Part shown: one piece after another, positions 54,156 to 63,400 of the stretch
Layout: each line of letters begins with the position of its first letter
Numbering within the stretch: the first letter of the stretch is position 1
NCBI GenBank assembly: GCA_947597925.1
Contig: CANQFA010000003.1
Location: 62,001-126,000 of the forward strand
Direction of reading: 5' to 3'
Length of the DNA: 64,000 nucleotides
Source of the DNA: an uncultured Clostridia bacterium
GTDB lineage: Bacteria > Bacillota > Clostridia > Christensenellales > Borkfalkiaceae
The notes under the pieces: generated by a model
The model's database searches: none
Told to the model about the DNA's origin: nothing
What the model saw: only the letters and a program-made list of their open reading frames with translations
Program-made: the position numbers and the translations under genes

Positions 54156-55051
54156 GACATGATACCTACCTTCAGAAGCTCGCCAAAGAGAACGTGCTCA
54201 ATGGGCTTCTCCGTGTCGACAGAGAGGAAAGTCGCCCCTCTTCGCTTGCAGAAGGAGCCGATGCCCTCCACGAAATCATGGAATGCCTCGGCATAAGCAG
54301 CCAGCATGCTGCGCGTGATGCGGATGCGCATGTTGCGCGTATCGGACGAGTCGACGGCCTCCGAGTCGATGAGGTTGACGCGGCCGTCGTAGGAGGGATC
54401 CCGCTCGTCGGGCGTCAGGATCTGCAGGAGGAGGACCTGCCGCTTCTTATAGAGCAGATAGTCGACCGCCTTTTTCCAGTCGCTCTCGGTAAAGAAATCG
54501 GATATGATGACGGAGAGGCCGTTGTTGTCCCCCGTCCCCGTGCAGCTCTTTACGCATTTTTCGATATTCGTCTCGCCCGAAAAGGTCGTTGCCTCGAGCT
54601 CGCCCATCGCGCGGAAAAAGGCGTTCTTCCCCACCATCGTGCCGAAGGGATCGTCCGCAGTCTCTCCCCGCATGAAGTTGATGGAGAGCTTATCCATGTT
54701 CTGAACGGCCAAAAAGCCGAGCGCCGCAGTCGCGGCGACGGCATAGGCAGCCTTGCGCGGATCCTCACTGCCCATGGAGGCAGAACAGTCCAAAAAGATC
54801 TGGACCTGCATCTGTCTCTCATCGGTATAGAGTCTCAAAAAGTATTTTTCGAACCGGCTGAAGAGATTCCAGTCGATGCGGCGGATATCGTCGCCGAGCT
54901 GATATTCTCTGAAATCTGCAAACTCCACCGTCTGCCCATAGGTTTTGACGAGGTGCTTTCCGCCGAAGTATCCCGCAAGGCTCGTTTTCAAATTTAACGA
55001 CATCGCCTCCAGCCTGCTGAAGAACGCGTCGTTCAGAAGAGAACCTTTCAC
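54152..55051 (-). CDS. DUF58 domain protein of the MoxR-Bat module
   Basis: A 299-aa cytosolic protein. The DUF58 hallmark is FADFREYQLGDDIRRIDWN near residues 44-62, and a vWA-like fold follows (IFLDCSASMGSED near 86). DUF58 proteins are encoded almost always beside MoxR and are thought to link the AAA+ ATPase to its membrane partners. The start is GTG with a poor ribosome site, so it may depend on coupling to the MoxR gene 24 nt upstream. Confidence 0.92.
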   Translation of the reverse strand: MKGSLLNDAFFSRLEAMSLNLKTSLAGYFGGKHLVKTYGQTVEFADFREYQLGDDIRRIDWNLFSRFEKYFLRLYTDERQMQVQIFLDCSASMGSEDPRKAAYAVAATAALGFLAVQNMDKLSINFMRGETADDPFGTMVGKNAFFRAMGELEATTFSGETNIEKCVKSCTGTGDNNGLSVIISDFFTESDWKKAVDYLLYKKRQVLLLQILTPDERDPSYDGRVNLIDSEAVDSSDTRNMRIRITRSMLAAYAEAFHDFVEGIGSFCKRRGATFLSVDTEKPIEHVLFGELLKVGIMS

Positions 55052-55075
55052 TGATCGGTACCTGTACCCGCGATA

Positions 55076-56068
55076 TTATTTTTTCTGCTTTTTATCCACC
55101 TCGGCGATGACCATGCGAATGACCTCGTCCGTCGAGATGCGGTCTGCGACAGCCTCGAAATTGAGCTTGATGCGGTGACGGAGCACGGGGTAAGCGAGCT
55201 CGAGAAGGTCGCTGTATGCGACGTTGAAGCGCCCCTTGATGAGGGCGAGGACCTTTGCGGCGGAGATGATCGCCTGTCCCGCACGGGGGCTGGCGCCCAC
55301 GCGGATGTACTTTTTCGCCGCTTCCGTCGCGCACTCCCCTTCGGGGTGGGTGGCGGCGACCAGCACCATGGCGTACTTCATGACATCTTCGGCGACGGGG
55401 ATCTGGTTGGCGGTCTCGCGCATCTTGAGGAGCTCTTCGCCCGTGCAGGCGGCGTCGGCGACTTCGGCCATCGTCTTCTGCGTCAGGTTGACGATCTGCA
55501 TGAGCTCGTCGAGCGAGGGATCGGGCACGATGAGTTTAAACATGAAGCGGTCCATCTGCGCCTCGGGCAGCGGATAGGTACCGTCCTGCTCGATGGGGTT
55601 CTGCGTGGCGAGCACGAAGAAGGGCTCATTGAGCTTGCGCGATACACCCATGACCGTGACGGTGTGCTCCTGCATCGCCTCGAGGAGGGCCGACTGCGTC
55701 TTGGGCGTCGCACGGTTGATCTCGTCCGCGAGGATGATGTTCGCGAACACGGGGCCGGGCTGGAAGGAGAACTTGGAGTTGCCCGTCTCATCCTTGATGA
55801 TGATGTTGGTACCCGTGACGTCCGCGGGCATGAGGTCGGGCGTGAACTGGATACGAGAGAAGGGAAGGGAGAAAACTCTGCCCAAGGTTCTGACAAGTCT
55901 CGTCTTGCCGACGCCGGGCACGCCCTCCAAAAGGACGTTGCCGCCCGCGATCATCGCGATGACCGTTCCGCGCACGACGTCTTCCTGTCCGATGACGTCG
56001 CGGGAGATCTGCTTGAAGATGTTGGCACACTGTTCGCTGAACTGGCTGATGTCTTTTTCTGTTACCAT
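55076..56068 (-). CDS. MoxR-family AAA+ ATPase
   Basis: A 330-aa AAA+ chaperone-like ATPase. Walker A is GVPGVGKT at 49-56, Walker B is IILADEINRATPKTQ near 110, the sensor is FVLATQNPIEQDGTYPLPEAQ, and a C-terminal lid is present. MoxR proteins form rings and remodel or activate vWA-domain partners; here those are the DUF58 and two Bat-like proteins downstream. Confidence 0.96.
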   Translation of the reverse strand: MVTEKDISQFSEQCANIFKQISRDVIGQEDVVRGTVIAMIAGGNVLLEGVPGVGKTRLVRTLGRVFSLPFSRIQFTPDLMPADVTGTNIIIKDETGNSKFSFQPGPVFANIILADEINRATPKTQSALLEAMQEHTVTVMGVSRKLNEPFFVLATQNPIEQDGTYPLPEAQMDRFMFKLIVPDPSLDELMQIVNLTQKTMAEVADAACTGEELLKMRETANQIPVAEDVMKYAMVLVAATHPEGECATEAAKKYIRVGASPRAGQAIISAAKVLALIKGRFNVAYSDLLELAYPVLRHRIKLNFEAVADRISTDEVIRMVIAEVDKKQKK

Positions 56069-56107
56069 TTTTTGTATCTCACTTTTATATTGATTTTTGC
56101 ATCTTGA

Positions 56108-57304
56108 TCAGCCGCCGAGGGCTTCGTGGGCGGCATCGGTGACCCTATCGGCGGCACCGGACGAACCGTCGTCGTCTTCATCTTCCCCTTCTTCCGAGGC
56201 CTTGGTGCCGATATTGTCCATGTAGTCGGAGATATACCCCTTCATCTCGTCGCTGATGCTGCTGTCCGCATTGAGACGGTCCTGCATGGAATCGTAGGCG
56301 TCATTGAAGAAGTCCCCGTAGTAGTGGTTGCTGTCGTAGATCTGCGCGTTGCTCATGTCATGAGGCACGTCGTTCTCCGGCGTCTCCTGGTCGGGATCGG
56401 GCTCGGGTTCGGGCTGATCTTCGAGCCAATCGGGGTAGTTGGGCTTTCCGCCCCCGCCGCCGCTGAGATCGAGATAGAGGTCATCCACAAAGCCATAGCC
56501 GTAGAAATCTCCGATATAGGCAAAGGTCGCCGAGACGTCGATCGTGCCATTTACATCGAGGTCTTCGCGGTAGGGCGAGCGCACGCCGTCCGACCAGCTG
56601 ACGAAGATGAACCCCTCGGAGGGAAGGGCATACACGGCGGGAGCGTCTTCCCCTTGCGTGACCTCTATGGCCCCGGTCACGGGAACGGCTTCTTCCTTCC
56701 CGTCGGCCCATTCGCGCGTCCAGTACACGATGTACCCCGTGTCATAGCCCGTGCCCACGCTGTAGGTGCAGGTATAGGTGAAGCGGAACTCCTCCCCTCT
56801 CACGAGTGCAATGCCGCTCGGAATCGCGCCCGAGTAGTAGAGCGAAGAGATGGTGGTGCCGCCCGCAAGTCCCACGACCAGGGAGACGACGAGCGCCACG
56901 ATGAGGGAGATCGAGATCACGATCTTCAGAAGCATGGAGTCGACCGACTGCATGGCGTGGATGGCGTCCTCGCGCTGACGGGAGGCGATGTACGAGTCGT
57001 CCCCCTCGAGTTCGAGCATGGTGAGCAGACGCTCTTCAAGCCCGAGCGCGTCCACGCGGACGGCGATCTCCTTGCTCGTGGGGCGGAACTTCAGGAAGTA
57101 CAAAAGGAGGCTCGTGGCGGTGACGCCGAGGACGAAGAGCCCTATCGCGAGCCACAGCCCGCCCTTGAACCCGAAGAACCAACTGAGGAGTGCAGAGACG
57201 AGGAGCGCGCAGCTGCCTGCGATGAGCCCGTAGAGCAGAGACTTCACGATCCCTTCCCGCGCGATGCGCCTGTGATACTTGCGGAACAACGTATCGTTTT
57301 TCAT
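56108..57304 (-). CDS. Membrane protein at the head of the MoxR-Bat genes
   Basis: A 398-aa protein. Two N-terminal helices (~25-72) and a third (~130-152) hold it in the membrane, with a cytoplasmic helical segment between. The outside part has an InlB-type repeat (FIFVSWSDGVRSPY...VSATF) and an acidic Pro/Glu/Asp-rich C-terminal tail. I cannot name the family. The ATG at 57304 has AAAGGAG 8 nt upstream; an upstream GTG falls within that site. The ending sits 39 nt before the MoxR gene. Confidence 0.78.
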   Translation of the reverse strand: MKNDTLFRKYHRRIAREGIVKSLLYGLIAGSCALLVSALLSWFFGFKGGLWLAIGLFVLGVTATSLLLYFLKFRPTSKEIAVRVDALGLEERLLTMLELEGDDSYIASRQREDAIHAMQSVDSMLLKIVISISLIVALVVSLVVGLAGGTTISSLYYSGAIPSGIALVRGEEFRFTYTCTYSVGTGYDTGYIVYWTREWADGKEEAVPVTGAIEVTQGEDAPAVYALPSEGFIFVSWSDGVRSPYREDLDVNGTIDVSATFAYIGDFYGYGFVDDLYLDLSGGGGGKPNYPDWLEDQPEPEPDPDQETPENDVPHDMSNAQIYDSNHYYGDFFNDAYDSMQDRLNADSSISDEMKGYISDYMDNIGTKASEEGEDEDDDGSSGAADRVTDAAHEALGG

Positions 57305-57441
57305 AGTTTTCACTCCTTTTTCAAATTTTATTTTTGATATGCAGATGCCCTCCGCGAAGATCCGTGAGGAAATCCGCGGGGGGACTGCATTTTCGTCAGG
57401 TAAATTTTACCGACATGTGGGGGGAAGCTCCCCTTTCGGCA

Positions 57442-60400
57442 TCATGCCTGCGTACCGTAGTCAAAGACCACCTCGGCGGCGATATCTCTCAGCCATGCCA
57501 CACCGCAGGAGGCGCAGGTCTCGAAGCGGCTGTTGCGCACGAGGATCCGCTGGGTCGCGGTCCAACCTGCAAACACGGTGTTCGCGATGGTGCCGACGCC
57601 TGCCGAGAGCTCGATGCTGGGGATATTCACGCAGCCATTGAAGGCATTTGCACCGACCTCGACGATGGACTCGGAAAGCACGATACTCTTCTTAAGGCTC
57701 GTGCAATCCTGGAAGGTAGCTGAGCCGATCCTGGTCAGCGTGTCGGGAAGGTTGACTTCCTGCAGACTCGTGCAGCCCTTGAACCAATGGTTGCCCATGC
57801 CGACGAGGTCCTCGGGAAGATGTACCGTCCTGAGCGACGTGGCATTCTGGAACACGTAGTTGGGCATGGAGCTTGCGCTGTCAAACGGGTTGCCCTCGAA
57901 GTCGATCTCCTCAAGTGCCGACTCGCTGAAGACATAGCCGCCGTCCATTTTCGTGATCGTTTCGGGGATGGTGAGCGTCTTTAAGCCGCAACCCCTGAAC
58001 TCGTTCGCGTAAATCGTAGTGCGCGGTCCGAAATCGACGGATGTGAGTTTGACGCACTTGTTGAAAAGATACGAATTGACAATGCTCGGTACGTCGCCCT
58101 TATTATCGATGATCTGAGGATCGCTCTCGAACGCGACGGAGGTCACTTCACTCTCCGCGAAGGCATATTGGCCGAGCTGCGTCACCCATGCGGGGACCGT
58201 GAACTTCGACAGCTTGCTGAGCTGGAAGGCATATGCGCCGATGACGGTGACCTGTTCGGGGACATCGAATTCGGTGATGCCGGCGCCCTTGAACGTATAC
58301 GCCGGAATGGACGTGAGCGTCTCGGGATAGTCGACTTCCTGCAAGCTCTCGCAGTTCTGGAAGGTGTAGTTCCCCATCTTGGTGAGTTCTTTGGGAAGAT
58401 GCACGGTGGTGAGGTTCGGACAGTCGGAGAAGGTGTAGGTCCCGAGTGTCTTCACAGTGTCGGGAAGAACGATCTCCGTGAAGGGAGCACCTGCAAACGC
58501 ATAGTTGGGGAAGCTTTCGACCGTCATTTCGGAGAGGTCGAGCTTGGTGACGCCCTCGAGCTTCAGATTCTGGAAGGAATAAGCAGCGATCGTGGCGTTC
58601 CCGGTGATCTTGAGGGTGTTATCCGTGATGCCCGAGCCGTAAGGAACGCCGTAGATGATGACCTCCTGCGTATCGAGCTTGGTCGCGACGAGCATGCCCG
58701 TCGAGACGTCGAACCTGGCATATCCCTGGTCGGGCTTGCTGGTGCTGGTCGAGGCGACGGTGACCTTTTCGATCGTCGTGCTGCCGTCCGCGAGGCGGAA
58801 CCCGGTGATCCCGGGGCATTCGAAGAAGGCATTTTCGCCGAGGACCTGCAGCTGGCTGTTGAGCGCCACACTGCCCGTGACATAGGCGCAGTTGCGGAAG
58901 GCTTCCTTGCCGATGTGCGTGAGCTGAGCGATGTTGAGGTTCTCGATCTCCGTGAGGCTCGTGCAGTTCAGGAATACCTGGCCGCCGACCTGCGTGATGC
59001 CCGCTGCGGGCAGACTCAACTTCTTGAGGTCGGTGCAGCCCTCGAAGGTGTGCACTGCCAAACTGTAGGTGACATTGCCCGTTGCCGTGGAAGCGAAGCG
59101 GCCGATCCCGGTCCCCGAAAGGTCGAGGGTCTGAAGGCTCGTGCAGTTCTGGAAGGTGTAAGTTCCGGCCGTCTTGATCGTTGCGGGTACGGTGATATCT
59201 TTGAGGTTCTCGCAGCCCGCAAACATGTAGTTTCCAAGCGCCGTCGCCGTAGAGGACGAGAGGTCGATGCTCTGAAGCGCGACGCAGTTCTGGAAGAGGT
59301 TGGTCCCGAGCGCGGAGACTTTGGCGTCGTTGAAGTTGACGGTCTCGAGCTGCGAGCAGCCGCGGAACATGTAGTTGGGCAGAGCGCCCTTATAATCCTC
59401 TTCGATATTGACCGTACGGAGCGATTCGCATCCGTCGAACATATAGGTCCCGGCAGAGGCGGTGAGGTTGACGGTCGAGGGGATCGTCACTTCGGTGAGG
59501 TTGAGGCACTTCTGGAACATGTAGTTGCCCCACGAGGTGAACTGAGCGAAGTCGCCGAGGTCGACGGAGGTGAAGCCGGTGCCCATGAAGGCGTAGTTGC
59601 CGACCTTGGTCACGCCCTCGGGCAGGGTGATCTTCGTGAGGTTCGCGCACTCTGCGAAGGTGTAGGTGGCCGACATGAAGGTGGCGCTGCCCTTGCACTT
59701 GCTGAGGTCTACCTCGGTAAATCCGCATCCGCGGAAGGCGTCTTGCCCGATCGTGGCGAGGTTCTTGAGCTGGTCAAAGTTCACGGTGGTGAGATTCGTG
59801 CAGCCCTTGAACATCGAGCGCGGGATCTCAGTGAGGTTGGCTCCGCCGACGAACTCGACCGTCGTCAGTCTTTCGCAGCCCTCAACGATTCCGTAATATG
59901 TGGTACTGGACGAAGGAGACTTTGTGTTATAAGTGATGGTGCCGGGGAGCTTGACATTGGGGATACCGCTGTGCTGCAGGGCGCCGCACTGGAAGCTTGA
60001 GAGCGAAGACAGGTCGTTTGGCTCATTGTCCCCGATAATGATCTCATTGAGGTTGGTGGCACCATTGAAGGCGTTGAGGCCGATGGACTTGAAGCCCGCA
60101 GGCAGTTTCACGGTCTCGAGGTACTCGCAATCGAAGATGAAGAGACCCGTGTTTCCTGTCTGCGCCTGATCTCTCGTTGCGGAGAGGTGGTACACCTTGG
60201 TCTGGGAGAGGTCGATCTCGCTGATATTGTCGCTGCCGCGGAAGGTGTTCGTGCCAAGGAAGACAAGGCTTGTAGGGAACGTCACGGACGTGAGCGAGGT
60301 GTCGTAGGCCAGCGCATAGTTCGCAAGGTCGGTGAGCGACGTGCACCCGGACAGGTCGAGGGACTGAAGCCCGGTGTATGCGAAGGTGTAGGTCCCGATC

Positions 60401-63400
60401 GTGGTGAGCGAAGCGGGAAGCTCAAGCGAGGTGAGCGCATCGCAGTACTGGAAGACATAGCCGGTGCCGTCCGTTCCGAGAGTCGTAAGGCGCGCGCATG
60501 CCTCGAGGTTGATGGAGGAGAGCTTATAGCAGTTCTGGAAGGCGTACGACCCGATCGAGGTGAGCACGCTGCCTGCCTTGAAGGTGACCGACTCGAGGTT
60601 GATGCAGTTCGCAAACGCGTACGAATCGATCTCCTGCACGGACTGTGCAATGGTGATCTTCTCGAGGTCTACCTGGCTGTTGAAGGCGCCCTGACCGATA
60701 CGGGTACCGCCGAGGATCTCAAACTCGCCCTTGACGGCCGCATACACGAAGAGGACGGAATTCCCCTCTCCATCGTAGAGCACGGGCAGCTTTCCCTTGT
60801 CGACGGAGAAGAAGCTGCTGCCTTCGGCCACATTGACGGTCTTGAGGCTGCCGCAGCCCGTGAACACGTTGTCGATATTGCGGATGGACTTGGAGATGGT
60901 CACGGTCGTGAGCTTGGAGCAGAAGTTGAAGAGCTTCTCGCCCAGATCGATGCCGTCTGCCGCCGTGGATTCGGGGAAGCTGAAACTCGTGAGCGCAGTC
61001 TTCTCAAAGACGTTGTTGCCAATGCTCTCGAGCTTGCACTTGCCCGCATTGTCGCCCGTCTTATAGGTCCCGAAGGTGAAGGTGTCGAGGGCATAGTTCT
61101 GCTTGAAGGCAGTATTGCCGATGGAGATGACGTTCGCGGGAAGGGTGACATTGTTGAGGTTGTTGCAGTTGAAGAAGGCGCTGAGACCGATGGTGAGGTC
61201 GGGCGATTCTTCCGTAGCCTCGGCAAATTTCACGGTCTGGAGCTGCTTCAGGCCATAGAATGCGTTGTTGCCTATCTCCGTGAGCCCGGTCGCCGCCGAG
61301 AGGTCTACTTCCTTGAGCTTGAAGTTGTTGTAGTAGTCATAGAACGCGCTGGCTCCGATGGACGTGACACTCGCGGGAATGACGAGCTTATCCTGCGGCT
61401 TGGCGAGTTTCGCATAGTAGAATGCGCTGGGGCCGATCGTCACGAGCGATTCGGGAAGTTTGATCTCGGGAAGGACCGCATAGTAGAATGCACTTCCCAG
61501 GATCCCTGTCGTGCCCTCGGGGATCTCGAAGTTTTCGAGCTTATCGCAGTAGCCGAAGGCATAGCTGCCGATCTCGAGATCGGAGATCTCTCCGTCGTCA
61601 TCGAAGGTGACGGACGTCAGCGGCTGATGGTAGAAGGCATAGTTCCCGATATACTTCGTACGGGCGGGAAGCACGATGGACGTGAAGTTGAATTCCACGG
61701 TCGTGGTAGTGTAGCTGGACACGTAGGTGAATGCACCGGTGTAGTAAGCCCCCATGCTCTCACTATCGATCGTGCCGTCTTCGATGCGGAGCCCTTCCGT
61801 ACCGCCCTTTTCGAAGGTGACTGTCTTGATGTTGTAGCTGCCGTAGAAGGTCCCTGCCTCGATGCTCGTCACCGTGTTGGGGATGATGATGGAGGTGAGG
61901 CCCTTCCAGTCGTAGATGAAGTTCTTCGACATCGTCTTGAGGCCCTTAGGCAAGACGATCGATTTGACACTCTCGTTGTAGGTGCCATAGGTGGTGTCCA
62001 GGTTGTACCCGTAGAGGGCATAGCTCTGGATCTTGAGTTCCGTCTCATCGAGCTCGCCCGTCTCTGCGTCATAGAGATCCACGAGATCGGTAAAGGTGAT
62101 GCCGGTGACATTGTTGATGTCGCGGAAGGCATAAGTACGCACGGTACGGATGGTGCCGGGGATCGTGATATTACCCGTAGCACCGGGCGAAGTGAAGAGC
62201 ACTTCGTAGGGCTCGTAGGTCACATCGGCATCGGCAGAAAGTTTGACTGCCTTGACCGCGTAGAGCACGCCGTCGATACCGGTATAGTATTGGTTCTCTT
62301 CGTCGACCGTGACTTCCTTGAGCTTGTCGCATCCCTGGAAGATATCGAAATAGGTACCGCCGCCCATGTAGGAGGAGTTCTCGGCCTGATCGATGACCTT
62401 GAGGTTCTTGGGGAACTTAATTCTCTCGAGCGCGTCGCAGTTATAGAAGACATTCTTGCCGAGGTGCTCGAGGCGCTCGGGAAGCTCGATGTCGGAGAGC
62501 TTCGAGCAGAGGTAGAAGGCACGCTGCTCGATCTCAAGCGCTGCCGCCTCTTCCCCTTCTTCAGGTGCGCGGAAAATGACGGTCTGGAGTTTGCCGCAGC
62601 TGTTGAAGGCATTCTCACCGACGACCGTGACGGACGCGGGGATGGTGACCTTCACGAGTTCTTCTCTGTCTGCGAAAGCGGAAGGCGCGATCGCCACGAC
62701 GCCGTCGGGGATATTGAACTCGCCGCCCTTATCTACAGGGAAGAAGAGGATGTTTGCGCCCTCGATATCGTAGATGACGTCGTCATCCGACTTGACGTAA
62801 AGGTTGTCGGGATCGACCTCGATGGTAGCGAGCTTGCTGCCGAAGAAGCCGGAGTAGCTGAATGCGGGCACCTTGGGACCGATGTGCGCAGTCGTGACAT
62901 AGGAGATGTGGGTGGTACCATTGTCGGCGCCGAAGGCATAGTCGCCGAAATCTACCGTCTCGCGGTCGGTATCGACCCAGACCTCGGTGAGCTTGGTGTA
63001 TTTCCCGAAGGCATAGTCGCCGATCATCGTGACGTTGGCGGGAAGGTGGAGCTCGGTGACCAAGGTGTTGGTGCCCGAATCGCTGCCCGTCGTGCCCTTA
63101 TAGCCCGCGTAGAAGGCCCGCTTGGCGATCACGAGGTCTTGGTCGTCCTTGGTGCCGCTGAACGTGATGGTTTCAAGCACCGTGATGTGGCCGAAGGCTT
63201 CCTCGCCGATGTTGCGGACATAGCCCGGGATGGTGATGCCGGTGAGCTTGGGATGCTCATAGAAGGCGCGCTCGCCGATGGAGACGATGTTCGCGGGGAT
63301 GGAGTAGTTGCCGAGATCCTTGCCCTTCGGGGCGAAGATGACCTCGTATTCCGTCGCAGCGCCGCCATCGACGTTGGTGCAGAGCAGGCCGTCGATCGCG

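Noticed and set aside
57421..57433. Palindrome after the giant LRR gene as a terminator
   Set aside because: It has a 5-bp stem with a tiny loop and no U-tract on the minus strand, so termination there is doubtful.
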